From contig NZ_JAMKBJ010000009.1 of the NCBI RefSeq assembly GCF_027563315.1, positions 1 through 64,000 of the forward strand: a DNA stretch of 64,000 nt, given 5' to 3'. Below the pieces are notes generated by a model. The model was not told the DNA's origin, did not search any database, and worked only from the letters and a program-made list of their open reading frames with translations. A program made the translations under genes and the position numbers. Shown here one piece after another: positions 9,241 through 18,031 of the stretch (position 1 is the first letter of the stretch; the number at the start of each line of letters is the position of its first letter). The DNA is from Paenisporosarcina quisquiliarum (GTDB lineage: Bacteria > Bacillota > Bacilli > Bacillales_A > Planococcaceae).

Positions 9241-10122
9241 ATGTCATGGAAACAGCAATTGATTGAAACTGAAAAAGGGATTTTCGAGGTTTTTACAAAA
9301 GGTTCTGGAGCCCCTCTTTTTGTCACACATCATTATTCGGTGTTTACTTCTGAAGGTGACTTATTTGCAGAAAGCTTTGTAGAGAGTCATCAAGTGTATT
9401 TAGTAAATTTACGAGGAGCCGGCTCATCAGTCGTTGCTTCTTCAGATGTAGAATTGAGCATGATAGATGCTGTGATGGATTTAGAGTCCATTCGAAAAAA
9501 ATTAGGCTTTGAAAAGTGGACATTTGCTGGGCATTCAACTGGCGGAATGATTGGTTTGTTATACGGCATTCATTTTACGGAACGGTTAAATGCACTTCTT
9601 TTAGTAGGTACAGCAGGACGTTATTACGGCGAAGCAAAGTCGTGTATTTACAATCCCGCTCACCCTCAGTTCCAGTACATGCAAGATTTGATAGAGCAGT
9701 TGAAAGATTCAGGATTGGCAAAGGATAAACGATTAATGCTTTCAAAAGAACGAGCAAAATTATCTCTACATCTACCTGAACAATATGATGATTATTTTGC
9801 CAATACACCGAAAAAATCGATGTCTACTGATCGCATGAATATGTTTGCCAGAGAGTATGCAATCTATGACGTGACAAGAAGATTGGACAAAATCACTTGT
9901 CCGGTATGGATTGCTTGCGGAACTCATGACGTTCAATGTCCTATCGAGTTTTCAAAAGAAATTCATGAATTGATGAGTGGAAGTAAGTTCATACAGTTTC
10001 ATGCCAGCAATCATTATCCCTTCCTGGAAGAGCAGGATCAATTCCAATATGAACTAGACGCTTTTTTCAAGGAGGTAACAACTTCATGCAACCATTCACA
10101 GCAGAAGTCGTTCGGATATTAA
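9241..10122 (+). CDS. alpha/beta hydrolase (proline iminopeptidase-like)
   Basis: 293 residues. The nucleophile elbow is GHSTGG (Ser99), the acid region ACGTHDVQCP, and the catalytic His region is ASNHYPF. The oxyanion-side strand VYLVNLRGAGSS is typical of the family. The start at 9241 follows AGGGGTGA; an upstream TTG is less likely. It overlaps the next gene by 37 bases, so the two are probably co-translated. The substrate is unknown; small esters, amides or a signalling lactone are all possible. Confidence 0.85.
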   Translation: MSWKQQLIETEKGIFEVFTKGSGAPLFVTHHYSVFTSEGDLFAESFVESHQVYLVNLRGAGSSVVASSDVELSMIDAVMDLESIRKKLGFEKWTFAGHSTGGMIGLLYGIHFTERLNALLLVGTAGRYYGEAKSCIYNPAHPQFQYMQDLIEQLKDSGLAKDKRLMLSKERAKLSLHLPEQYDDYFANTPKKSMSTDRMNMFAREYAIYDVTRRLDKITCPVWIACGTHDVQCPIEFSKEIHELMSGSKFIQFHASNHYPFLEEQDQFQYELDAFFKEVTTSCNHSQQKSFGY

Positions 10123-10382
10123 AGGAAATACCTGAAGGTTACGTCGTTACTTATGGACAAGTCGCACGTATGGCGGGGAGTCCACGTGCAGCAAGACAAG
10201 TGGTACGAATTTTACATACGATGAGTGAAAAACACGGCTTGCCTTGGCATCGTGTCGTCAATGCACGCGGGGAAATAGCCGTGCCCGATGAAGAATTAAA
10301 AGAGTTGCAGCGCATGTTGCTACAGGGAGAAGACGTTGAGTTCTTAAGTGATGGACGAGTGGACTTGAGTGTATTTGAGTAA
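10086..10382 (+). CDS. alkyltransferase-like protein (ATL, MGMT family without Cys)
   Basis: 98 residues, only the DNA-binding MGMT domain. The usual alkyl-acceptor motif PCHR is replaced by PWHRVV (Trp54), the hallmark of alkyltransferase-like proteins. These bind O6-alkylguanine without repairing it and pass it to nucleotide excision repair. The helix-turn-helix with GQVARMAGSPRAARQV is intact. AAGGAGGT lies inside the end of the preceding hydrolase gene and sets the start. Confidence 0.92.
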   Translation: MQPFTAEVVRILKEIPEGYVVTYGQVARMAGSPRAARQVVRILHTMSEKHGLPWHRVVNARGEIAVPDEELKELQRMLLQGEDVEFLSDGRVDLSVFE

Positions 10383-10415
10383 ACGTTAAACATATTTTAG
10401 GCTGGGGGAAATGAA

Positions 10416-10940
10416 ATGAAAGTTCGGCTGACTAGCTTCAGTGAAGAATGGGCACTTATGTTTCAAAAAGAGGTTCATATTTTAAGTGGAATTTTTGGAG
10501 ATGAAATCATTCGATTTGAACATTTCGGCAGTACATCAGTTCATGGTTTAAAAGCAAAACCCGTCATTGATATGATGGGAATCGTAAAAGACATCCAAAA
10601 AATCGATTTCTTTAACGAGCAAATGGAATCACTCGGATACGACGTGGTTGGAGAATACGGCATTGAAGGAAGAAGATTCTTCCGAAAAGGTGGGGAAAAC
10701 AGAACACATCACATTCATATCTATCAACACGATAACCCACAAATAGCGCGCCACCTAATTTTCCGCGACTACTTGCGTACGCATCCAGAAGAAGCAACGA
10801 AATATAGTCGCTTTAAAGAAGAGCTGGCTAATCAGTATGAGAACACTCGTGAATATAGTGCAGCAAAAAAAGAATTTGTAACTGAAATGGAACAGAACGC
10901 ACTGCAGTGGTTTGAGGATAAGGAGAAAAATTCATCTTAA
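10416..10940 (+). CDS. GrpB/UPF0157-family nucleotidyltransferase-fold protein
   Basis: 174 residues. The GrpB signature is present: RFEHFGSTSVHGLKAKPVIDMM near the N-terminus, then GRRFFRKG, HHIHIY and LIFRDYLRTHPE. The fold belongs to the nucleotidyltransferase superfamily; its biochemical role is not settled. It follows the alkyltransferase-like gene by 33 bases on the same strand and ends before a strong terminator, so it may be the third gene of that unit. Confidence 0.9.
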   Translation: MKVRLTSFSEEWALMFQKEVHILSGIFGDEIIRFEHFGSTSVHGLKAKPVIDMMGIVKDIQKIDFFNEQMESLGYDVVGEYGIEGRRFFRKGGENRTHHIHIYQHDNPQIARHLIFRDYLRTHPEEATKYSRFKEELANQYENTREYSAAKKEFVTEMEQNALQWFEDKEKNSS

Positions 10941-10960
10941 TAATGTCTTAAAATGCTGCC

Positions 10961-11002
10961 AAAAAAGAGTTGAAATCCATATTGATTTCAACTCTTTTTT
11001 CT
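10961..11002 (+). terminator. terminator after the grpB-like gene
   Basis: AAAAAAGAGTTGAAATC pairs with GATTTCAACTCTTTTTT around a 6-base loop. The symmetry allows action in both directions. Confidence 0.9.
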
Positions 11003-11091
11003 ATTCTAATTGGCAGAAGAAGGAAATATTTGAAGGCCGTCGAAGTATTAAAGGAATTTGTATGTTAATAGAGATTAAAGGAGGATAAAAT

Positions 11092-11454
11092 ATGACCCAA
11101 GTTTGTGTGATTGGAATTTATGTACCTGATATTCAGAAGGCAATTGATTTTTATACTACAGTCTTAGGTTTTGAAGTAAATAAACAATATGGACCCAAAA
11201 TTGTAACTCTCCTTCACGGAGAATTACCAATCGTTTTAGAGGAATCGGAAAAATCATCATTCAATGCAAATAGCAATCCTTCAGGAGTGGTTTTAGCTTT
11301 AAAGACTGAAGACATTAACCATACAGTTAACGTTTTAAAAGAACATAAAGTTGATTTCATTGTTGATGAGCCAACACAATGCCCTCCAGGAAGATTTATT
11401 AGCTTCCGGGATCCATTCGGGAATGTCTTAGAATATCTGCAATTTGATATATAG
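11092..11454 (+). CDS. VOC-family protein
   Basis: 120 residues. It opens with VIGIYVPDIQKAIDFYTTVLGFEV and closes with CPPGRFISFRDPFGNVLEYLQF, the standard single-unit glyoxalase/dioxygenase fold seen in many antibiotic-binding or small-molecule-modifying proteins. The ribosome binding site AAAGGAGG fixes the start. It is AT-rich and stands alone. This is the third VOC gene in the window's first 12 kb. Confidence 0.87.
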   Translation: MTQVCVIGIYVPDIQKAIDFYTTVLGFEVNKQYGPKIVTLLHGELPIVLEESEKSSFNANSNPSGVVLALKTEDINHTVNVLKEHKVDFIVDEPTQCPPGRFISFRDPFGNVLEYLQFDI

Positions 11455-11493
11455 TTTTAGAATTTATTGAACCCTCTCCGCATTCCATAAGAA

Positions 11494-11513
11494 AAGGGCT
11501 GCTTCCGCAGCCC
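11494..11513 (-). terminator. terminator for the HNH gene
   Basis: AGGGCTGC TTCC GCAGCCCT hairpin, followed on the minus strand by a short T-rich run. Confidence 0.7.
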
Positions 11514-11531
11514 TAAATGGTCCATTTATAA

Positions 11532-12890
11532 TTAATTAAATTCCCCTTTATTGAACCTTTGCATAAAATCATCAAAATCTTTACTGTTTGTTTCAAATCC
11601 ATATATTCGATGGAACAAAACATGTATTTCTTTATCTAAGCAAACACCAAGTCCATATATATTATGCAATCTAATAAGCGCATTAGTTATTTTTGTAAGT
11701 TCATTCTTAGAATACATACCTACCTGTCCTCTAATTTCTAAACTATTAATCTCTAGAGCCTCATATAGAATTTTGTGAAAAGGATATAAATGATGAACAA
11801 CTATATTATTTCCACCAGTTAAGATACATTTATTATTACCATTTATTATACTTTCTCTTTTCCAAGATTCTATTTCATTTCTGAAATGTGCAGATATTTT
11901 AGTGATTCCGCCTTTCCACCCCGGATGAAGTTCTCCCCTTACAGCAGATTTTATTTCTTTTAAGCAAGCCTTGCATGGGATACGATTTCGATCAATTAAA
12001 TGATCTAATCTTACATGTTGCACTCCGATTTCAGGATGTATATTGCATATATATTTAAAACTCTGCTTTAATTCCTTATAAGGTTCATTCGTTACTAATT
12101 TAGCATTCGCTTCATTAAAAATTTCAATTAAATCATTTTCATTATATTGTTTTCTTACTGCGTCTGTTGAACATTCTCTACATCCTGTCCCATTCAGAAA
12201 ATGATCTATGCGAATTTTTTTTATTCCTGAGGACTTATGTTTAAGACAAATATAATTGAGTTTTGTTTTCTTATTTCTAATAACTTGATCAGGTAAAAGG
12301 ATATATTCTCTGTCCTCAAATAGTTTTCTAAAGTTTTCGTATACAGTCTCGAAATCCGAGTTTTTATGCAGAGAATTATTACTAAAAATTTTTCCTTTAT
12401 TTGCTTTACTAATCTTTTCATATTTACAAAAAAAACAAGCATTTTTGTATCTATTAAATGTTCTCCAAGTTGTAAACTGAACCCCTTTTTCTTTGTGTAT
12501 TTTGCAAATATATAGCAATCTAGAATTGTTATTAGAGTATTCTTTCGCATTTAATAAATAATGCCCGTATTTATCAAATTCACTCTCAATTTTTAGTCTC
12601 ATGACTTGTGGGTCTTCTCCACTTCTTCTTTTACAATTTGAACAAAAACTTAGACTTATTGATTTCTTTCTTTGTTTATAAAATCTCCATTGGAGAGTAA
12701 ATTGATTATTACAATTTACACTATCACAAGTAAATGTAACGACTTGCGTGCTACCTTCATGCAAATCCAATATATCAACCTCAAATAATTCTCCTTGTTT
12801 TGTCCATTTATACCCCTTAGATTCATACCATGCTCTAGTGTTATTCCTCCAAAAAACATTTACTTTTTGTGGATAGTTTAACAACCTCAC
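11532..12890 (-). CDS. solitary HNH endonuclease with repeated zinc-ribbon modules
   Basis: 452 residues, very AT-rich and lysine/asparagine-rich. After a first C-x4-C...C-x2-C unit (Cys55/60/83/86) come three copies of a module YIC-x2-H-x(18-20)-C-x2-C, at residues 129-155, 215-240 and 282-309. They resemble DUF723-type zinc modules found in phage and mobile endonucleases. The C-terminal domain (about 350-430) carries CILTGG, VHHLYPFH (His366/367) and VCLDKEIHVLFH (His423/427), an HNH nuclease core. I infer site-specific DNA cleavage or homing. The start is uncertain: the GTG at 12890 abuts GAAGGT, and a TTG two codons later has better spacing. It has no partner genes. Confidence 0.8.
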   Translation of the reverse strand: MRLLNYPQKVNVFWRNNTRAWYESKGYKWTKQGELFEVDILDLHEGSTQVVTFTCDSVNCNNQFTLQWRFYKQRKKSISLSFCSNCKRRSGEDPQVMRLKIESEFDKYGHYLLNAKEYSNNNSRLLYICKIHKEKGVQFTTWRTFNRYKNACFFCKYEKISKANKGKIFSNNSLHKNSDFETVYENFRKLFEDREYILLPDQVIRNKKTKLNYICLKHKSSGIKKIRIDHFLNGTGCRECSTDAVRKQYNENDLIEIFNEANAKLVTNEPYKELKQSFKYICNIHPEIGVQHVRLDHLIDRNRIPCKACLKEIKSAVRGELHPGWKGGITKISAHFRNEIESWKRESIINGNNKCILTGGNNIVVHHLYPFHKILYEALEINSLEIRGQVGMYSKNELTKITNALIRLHNIYGLGVCLDKEIHVLFHRIYGFETNSKDFDDFMQRFNKGEFN

Positions 12891-13014
12891 ACCTTCAATC
12901 TAATAAATGTATTTAATAATAATAATTTTACTATCCCGCCTTTTTAATGACAATAAATCCAGATGAATCAGCCTAAAAACTATTTATCATTATCTTTTAT
13001 AATCAAACAATAAA

Positions 13015-13043
13015 CAGAAAAAAAGACTGCCTTTGCAGTCTTA
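13015..13043 (-). terminator. terminator after the M15 peptidase gene
   Basis: AAGACTGC CTTT GCAGTCTT hairpin, followed on the minus strand by a long T-run. Confidence 0.85.
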
Positions 13044-13096
13044 AACATTTAAAAATATTTTTTTCTGTAAGGCTATTTAAGTAGATAAAAGATGAA

Positions 13097-13678
13097 TTAC
13101 CTTAGATTTGGTATAGATTTTTTATCTTGAAGTTTATCCTCTGGCCGCCAGCCATTCTGTAAGTCGCTGATTGATAAGTCGAATGTATATTCTAAATGGG
13201 GGTAGTCTTTGAAGCCAGGCCAGTCAGCTCCTGATAAAAATCCGAGATCCTTTCCAATGCGTATCACTTCAAACCAATCAGCTTCCCCGTTGCCATTCGA
13301 ATCTCGTTGCAGATCGTAACTGATGGTACCGTCATTGTTTTTCAAGACGAAGTCGATGGCGAGTCCATAGTTATGGTAGCTCTCACCACCACGAGCGTAT
13401 GTAACGATGTCACCTTCGTACGTTCTTCCTTTTTCGTATAGAACATCTTGGGATTCAACGGACCGGAAGCTATCAGTGATGATAATTGATATACCGATTT
13501 CTTCCGCTTTATCAATTAATTGATTGCTCTTTTCTCCCACAATCGGATGTAAGCCTTCAGGTAAAGGACGTTCCTGAAGTTCTTCTCTAAATTCAAGCTC
13601 ATTGTGGACCCAAACAAAGAAGAATCCGCCGATAACGAGCCACAATACAATATTCAATACGGTCCATAATCGTTTCAT
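13097..13678 (-). CDS. M15-family peptidoglycan peptidase (VanY/CwlK-like), membrane anchored
   Basis: 193 residues. One N-terminal membrane segment (about 5-24) precedes an extracellular zinc peptidase domain. The domain has TDSFRSVESQDVLYEKG, the zinc motif SYHNYGLAIDF (His102, Asp109) and PHLEY (His161). The family includes D-Ala-D-Ala carboxypeptidases and L-Ala-D-Glu endopeptidases acting on wall peptides. The start at 13678 is set by AAAGGAG; the open frame continues upstream but has no signal there. An intervening hairpin separates it from the ABC genes. The GNGEADW segment resembles CwlK-type enzymes, but the exact bond cut is unknown. Confidence 0.88.
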   Translation of the reverse strand: MKRLWTVLNIVLWLVIGGFFFVWVHNELEFREELQERPLPEGLHPIVGEKSNQLIDKAEEIGISIIITDSFRSVESQDVLYEKGRTYEGDIVTYARGGESYHNYGLAIDFVLKNNDGTISYDLQRDSNGNGEADWFEVIRIGKDLGFLSGADWPGFKDYPHLEYTFDLSISDLQNGWRPEDKLQDKKSIPNLR

Positions 13679-13768
13679 ACGAACTTCTCCTTTCCCCACA
13701 CTGCTTTTCATCTTACGTAAATTCTCCAGCGCTTTCAATGATTCAAACTGATCAATGGGTAATTGAAT

Positions 13769-13800
13769 AAAAAAGTCGCTCCCGCAAAGGAACGACTCTT
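13769..13800 (-). terminator. terminator after the ABC permease gene
   Basis: GAGTCGTTCC ... GGAGCGACTT stem on the minus strand with TTTTTTATT after it, 6 bases past the stop codon. Confidence 0.8.
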
Positions 13801-13806
13801 TCATTA

Positions 13807-14757
13807 TTAAGCTGTCACGTCTCGTTTTGTAAACGACCAATAGCTGATCACTAGGAATAAGACAACATATACAGTCAACACGGCAGCTGATAATGGCCAA
13901 GTAATGCCCGGAATGAACATATTGCCCGTTAGGTACCCTGTCAAATCAGTATGAGTAAACATGATGTACTTTGTAAATTCGTAATTTCTTAGGAAATAGA
14001 CAATATTCGGACCCATGAACATTAGAAAAATCGATAATCCGATGGCAAGTGAACTTGTACGGAAAACACTTCCGATCATAAACGCGAATGTCGTGAATAC
14101 CACGATTCCCATTAATTGCAAACCATATAAAGCTAAAACTCGACTCCAATAAGATATTTCCACTACTTCACCACCGCGAACTTCCAGTAATGCACCAGTT
14201 CCTGCGGCATCAAAGAATATATATCCAGCAATCACATTCGCAATAAGGGCAATAATCGTTAATGCTAATGCATAGAGCAATGATGTGACGTATTTTGACG
14301 TCAAAATTTTCCACCGTTTCACCGGTCTGCTCAATAACATTTTGATTGTTCCTTGAGAAAATTCGGATGCCACAATACTCGCTGCCGCAATGACTGCAAA
14401 CATAAGTACCAAGGCCAGTAATTGATAGGAATCCATCAAGTTTTGTTCACGATCACTAAATTCAAAAGGCGCTACATTTTCAGTTAAACGGTATTCTGTA
14501 ATCGTCAGTTCCTCTTCAAGCTGTTTTTTGGTATCGTCACTAATGTTTGGGTTTGCAAGTTCAGCTGTTAAATATGCTTTCCTTTCAGCTGCGTTTTCTT
14601 TCCAAGTGGGTTGGTCTGGCGGTTGAACCGTATGATCATCCGCCCACTTTGAAATGCCTGTAATTCCAATTAAAATGATGACTAATAGTCCTGCCATAAT
14701 CCATGTGGCTTTTTTATGCCACAGTTTCATCCATTCATTTCTTATGAGATTCAGCAA
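13807..14757 (-). CDS. ABC-2 type transporter permease
   Basis: About 316 residues with six hydrophobic segments and a large extracytoplasmic loop after the first helix (about 40-110). It has the typical N-terminus LNLIRNEWMKLW and the motif ASEFSQGTIKMLLSRPVKRW after the second helix, as in NatB- or bacitracin-type exporters. The TTG at 14757 is the likely start: GGAGG lies 8 bases upstream and the next residues fit family starts. It overlaps the ATPase gene by 23 bases, so the pair is translationally coupled. Substrate unknown; export of a peptide, lipid or drug is possible. Confidence 0.87.
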   Translation of the reverse strand: MLNLIRNEWMKLWHKKATWIMAGLLVIILIGITGISKWADDHTVQPPDQPTWKENAAERKAYLTAELANPNISDDTKKQLEEELTITEYRLTENVAPFEFSDREQNLMDSYQLLALVLMFAVIAAASIVASEFSQGTIKMLLSRPVKRWKILTSKYVTSLLYALALTIIALIANVIAGYIFFDAAGTGALLEVRGGEVVEISYWSRVLALYGLQLMGIVVFTTFAFMIGSVFRTSSLAIGLSIFLMFMGPNIVYFLRNYEFTKYIMFTHTDLTGYLTGNMFIPGITWPLSAAVLTVYVVLFLVISYWSFTKRDVTA

Positions 14758-15658
14758 TTTGGCCACCTCCAGTCATTTCGAGGAATTGATCTTCTAATGT
14801 TTTGCGGAACGGTTGCACTGCGAACACTTGAAGATTTGCTGATACCATCGCCTCTATGATGGCTGGAATTTGATTTTGTTCCACTTTAGCAATGAACCCT
14901 GTACCACTCGCTTCAATGAATAAACCTTGCGCTATCAATAGCTCACTAGCCTTCTCAGCTGGTTGCGCCTCGATATAATAATGCGCTTCTTCTACTTGGT
15001 TCATTTCACGTATATTAATGAGTTGACCATTTTGAATGATGGCAATCCTGTCACACATCAATTCAATTTCGGATAGCAAGTGACTCGATACGAATACGGA
15101 CACACCATCTTCAACAGCGATTTTACGTAAGTATGTACGGAATTCACGTATACCGGCAGGATCCAAACCATTCGTTGGCTCATCCAAAATCAAAAATTTC
15201 GGACGATGCAACAATGCTTGTGCAAGGCCCAGACGCTGACGCATACCTAGTGAATAAGTAGAAACTTTTTCATGAATACGATTTTGCATGCCCACTTGTT
15301 CGACGACTTCTGTGATGCGTTCTTTCGAGATGCTTTTGTTCATACGTGCAAAATGAACTAAGTTTTTCCACCCCGACATGTATTTGTACATTTCAGGGTT
15401 TTCTACGATAACCCCGACCTTGCTCATTGTTTCTTCAAAGTGGTCACTCAGTGATTGACCTTCCACCACTACTTCTCCACCTGTTGGCTTCATCAATCCT
15501 GCCATCATACGTATGGTCGTTGTTTTACCAGCACCATTGGGTCCTAGAAACCCGGTAATTTGACCGGGGAATAATTGCAGATTCAAGTTATCAATAATCT
15601 TCTTTTTACCTATTGTTTTTGATAAGTTCTTTAATTCAACAATCGGTTGTTGTTCCAC
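14735..15658 (-). CDS. ABC transporter ATP-binding protein
   Basis: 307 residues. Walker A is GPNGAGKTT, the signature YSLGMRQRLG, Walker B LILDEPTNGLDP, and the switch SSHLLSEIE. The C-terminal 80 residues form the accessory domain usual for ABC-2 exporters. The GTG at 15658 is preferred over the GTG three codons upstream because of its spacing from AAGGAAG. Co-transcribed with the permease. Confidence 0.92.
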   Translation of the reverse strand: MEQQPIVELKNLSKTIGKKKIIDNLNLQLFPGQITGFLGPNGAGKTTTIRMMAGLMKPTGGEVVVEGQSLSDHFEETMSKVGVIVENPEMYKYMSGWKNLVHFARMNKSISKERITEVVEQVGMQNRIHEKVSTYSLGMRQRLGLAQALLHRPKFLILDEPTNGLDPAGIREFRTYLRKIAVEDGVSVFVSSHLLSEIELMCDRIAIIQNGQLINIREMNQVEEAHYYIEAQPAEKASELLIAQGLFIEASGTGFIAKVEQNQIPAIIEAMVSANLQVFAVQPFRKTLEDQFLEMTGGGQIAESHKK

Positions 15659-15834
15659 TCTTTTCACCTTCCTTAAAACGAGACGTCATTCACCTACTTA
15701 CTAAGACGAAGTAACCAGATAAATGTTCATGTTAACTAATACGAAATACACTAGCGTAAGTTTCATTTTATTTCATCACTAGGATTTATTTGGAAAAGTT
15801 TTTGAATTAAACTAAGGAAAAGGAGTGGGTTCAA

Positions 15835-16551
15835 ATGGGGTTAGGATTATTTCCCGGGAAATATTGTTTACATATGGAGTATCCAGTTGGAGTCGTTCGT
15901 TATTCGAAAAATATAGATGAATTATTCAAGTCTGCCAGTGTCATCAAGCTCCCCATTTTTATCTACGGCATGCATTATGCAAAAGATTTAAATGAAGAGA
16001 TGGAAGTCTCCCCAGAACACATCGTGGATGGATCAGGCATACTGCAAACCATTGTTACACAACCAAGAACTTTTTCAGTTCGAGACTTGCTTGTACTTAT
16101 GATGGTCGTTTCAGATAATACCGCAACCAACCTTTTGATAAAGCGTTACGGGATGAATCGATTGAATTCCTATATTCAACATCTTGGCATGACGAAAACG
16201 GTATTGGGTCGCGAAATGCGGGACCTTGTTGCCATCTCAGAAGGTCGTGACAATTTCACTTGTGGACGAGATATGGTCGCTTGCTTGCGACATATGGTGA
16301 GTTTACCCGTTTTTCGCGATATGCTTCAAATCCTGGAGAAACAGCAGTTTCAAAACAAAGTTCCTGCTGGAGTCAAAAGTGACCAGTTTGTCTTCTTCAA
16401 TAAAACAGGCGAACTGGATGAAGTAGATCATGATGTCGGGTTATTTATGTATAAAGGCCAAGTCGGATTATTTGTCGGACTGACTGAAGGAAGTAACTCT
16501 TCAGGGAAAGATTTGCTGCACGAATTCGGACATATGTTGGAAGACTTGTAA
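15835..16551 (+). CDS. serine hydrolase of the class A beta-lactamase fold
   Basis: 238 residues. It contains the penicilloyl-serine motifs S35-V-I-K38, S93-D-N95 and K190-T-G192, plus DGSGIL and REM (possible general base Glu127). The order and spacing match class A beta-lactamases and related bacterial esterases. There is no signal peptide or lipobox, which is unusual for a resistance enzyme and suggests a cytoplasmic role or export by another route. AAGGAG sets the start. It is transcribed divergently from the ABC exporter genes. Activity against beta-lactams cannot be claimed from sequence. Confidence 0.83.
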   Translation: MGLGLFPGKYCLHMEYPVGVVRYSKNIDELFKSASVIKLPIFIYGMHYAKDLNEEMEVSPEHIVDGSGILQTIVTQPRTFSVRDLLVLMMVVSDNTATNLLIKRYGMNRLNSYIQHLGMTKTVLGREMRDLVAISEGRDNFTCGRDMVACLRHMVSLPVFRDMLQILEKQQFQNKVPAGVKSDQFVFFNKTGELDEVDHDVGLFMYKGQVGLFVGLTEGSNSSGKDLLHEFGHMLEDL

Positions 16552-16740
16552 TGTAAAAGAGTGAATTCTACTTACGGTTGCATTTGTAAAGAAGGATAAT
16601 CGTTACTGGATGAAGAATACATAAATTACCAATTAAAATAGGGGTAATTACTTGATAACAAGCATAAGCTGTTGCACTTGCATTAATTGCGAATGGAATG
16701 TGGAAAATACGACTTTAATACAGAATGAGGTGTACGGACA

Positions 16741-17292
16741 ATTAGAAGAATTATAATTGGGTTATTAGTAATTTCATTATTTTTTATTTCTGTTCTCATC
16801 TACAATCATCAGCAACAACCAACGATCGATGATGTCTTTGAAACTACAAAGAAATGGTCTCCGGCAACGGAGGAGGTTTATCTACTCAGAAAAATTGATG
16901 GAGAATGGTTAACGATTTTTAGAAACCAGCATTCCGTACTTGTAGGGGAATTAAAACAGAATTGGTTTGGATTATGGCAAATCCGAGATGAGATGGGCGG
17001 AGAAAGTTCGTTAGCTTCAACTTACTATCCTCCTGTAGAGGATGATGATATTACTTGGGGTGCACATGGCGCGACAGAAAAAGAAATCGTGTATTATTTC
17101 GGACAAATAATAAATCCACAGATACAACAAATCACAGTTTTTGATGAGGATGTGCCCATAATTACTTCACATGGAAATCGATTTTTCTTTAAAAAGGTAA
17201 AAGGTGAGTCTTTATTGCAATTGCCTAGAAACATTAAAGCGTTTTCTAAATCAGGAGAGTTAATCTATTCAACTCTGCCAGATACCCCCTAA
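16741..17292 (+). CDS. membrane-anchored hypothetical protein with apparent ATT start
   Basis: 183 residues if translation begins at ATT (16741). The frame gives one N-terminal membrane segment (IIIGLLVISLFFISVLIY) and then a soluble domain with FETTKKWSPATEEVYLLRK and WGAHGATEKEIVYYFGQI. No ATG, GTG, TTG or CTG occurs in frame before 16993, where only about 99 residues would remain and the anchor would be lost. GAGGTG lies 8 bases upstream of the ATT, exactly where a start is expected, so the start codon is either non-canonical or mutated. Function unknown. Confidence 0.6.
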   Translation: MRRIIIGLLVISLFFISVLIYNHQQQPTIDDVFETTKKWSPATEEVYLLRKIDGEWLTIFRNQHSVLVGELKQNWFGLWQIRDEMGGESSLASTYYPPVEDDDITWGAHGATEKEIVYYFGQIINPQIQQITVFDEDVPIITSHGNRFFFKKVKGESLLQLPRNIKAFSKSGELIYSTLPDTP

Positions 17293-17332
17293 AAGCAATG
17301 ACCCGTAAATTAGATGCAAATTATGAAACAAA

Positions 17333-17400
17333 AGGCTTTGTTAAAGGAAAAGCTTGATTATAAACCGTTAATGAATGTGGAGAATAGTTTTCCATATATA
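17333..17400 (+). repeat. dispersed repeat type 1, left copy
   Basis: About 68 bases beginning GGCTTTGTTAAAGGAAAAG and containing GAATGTGGAGAAT (17373-17385). An imperfect copy lies in opposite orientation at 22435-22500. It sits immediately upstream of a small gene, as does the other copy. Confidence 0.75.
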
Positions 17401-17487
17401 ACGTATTAATGTAATAAAAAAGTAATGCAAAAAATTGAGATGATGCACATTAGTATTACTACACGACATAAATATGGAGGTATAGTT

Positions 17488-17772
17488 TTGTGGATCATAT
17501 TTGGGGTTATTGCAATAGTAATAACTTTTATAAATATTTATATGTATATAGCAGGAAAGGATTATAAGCTTGCTATGGCGCTAGGATTATCTTTTACAGC
17601 CTTAACACTTTGTTCAGAATACAGTCTTGTATCTGGATGGGTAAAGGGAGAAGATTGGTCAGCTTTATTAGATGTAGTACCCGGTATGGAAAGGGCATTA
17701 TGGTTTTTGACAATTGTTTCTATCTTACTAAATATAACACCTATACTTTTAGAACTAAAAAGTAAGAAATAA
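17488..17772 (+). CDS. small three-helix membrane protein
   Basis: 94 residues starting at a TTG (17488) placed by GGAGG 7 bases upstream. Three hydrophobic segments are seen (WIIFGVIAIVITFINIYMYI; LAMALGLSFTALTLCSEY; ALWFLTIVSILLNITPILL). Not recognised; function unknown. It is framed by repeat type 1 upstream and repeat type 2 downstream, the latter providing its terminator. Confidence 0.7.
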   Translation: MWIIFGVIAIVITFINIYMYIAGKDYKLAMALGLSFTALTLCSEYSLVSGWVKGEDWSALLDVVPGMERALWFLTIVSILLNITPILLELKSKK

Positions 17773-17830
17773 TTACTTATTGTCACTTCATTTATATAAC
17801 ATGTAATTATTATGTAAGTCTTTATGTATA

Positions 17831-17927
17831 ACTAACAGGTACTTTAGTGAAAAAGACAGAATAAATGAGCTTGGAATTGCTTTTCCAGGCTCATTTTTCT
17901 ATACAATATCAAACATTAGCTTTAACA
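17831..17927 (+). repeat. dispersed repeat type 2, left copy (contains a terminator hairpin)
   Basis: About 97 bases: ACTAAC, then CTTTAGTGAAAAAGACA, then the hairpin AAATGAGCTTGGA...TCCAGGCTCATTT (17863-17896) with a T-run, then CTATACAATATCAA. An imperfect copy in opposite orientation occupies 21753-21851. The hairpin should terminate the gene at 17488-17772. Confidence 0.8.
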
Positions 17928-17942
17928 AAGCCAAACAAAAAT

Positions 17943-17981
17943 AAAAAGAGGTACCCAATTGTATAGCTGGGTGCCTCTTTT
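17943..17981. terminator. bidirectional terminator upstream of the YkvA stop
   Basis: AAAAGAGGTACCCA ... TGGGTGCCTCTTTT stem. T-rich on both sides, it serves the minus-strand ykvA-like gene and possibly the plus strand. Confidence 0.8.
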
Positions 17982-18031
17982 AGTTGTATACGGATAGACT
18001 TTTCAATATTGAACGTTACCCGTCCGCTCTT

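Noticed and set aside
13679-13900. N-terminal extension of the M15 peptidase
   Set aside because: The open frame continues upstream, but it crosses the ABC permease terminator and stop, and only the ATG at 13678 has a ribosome binding site.
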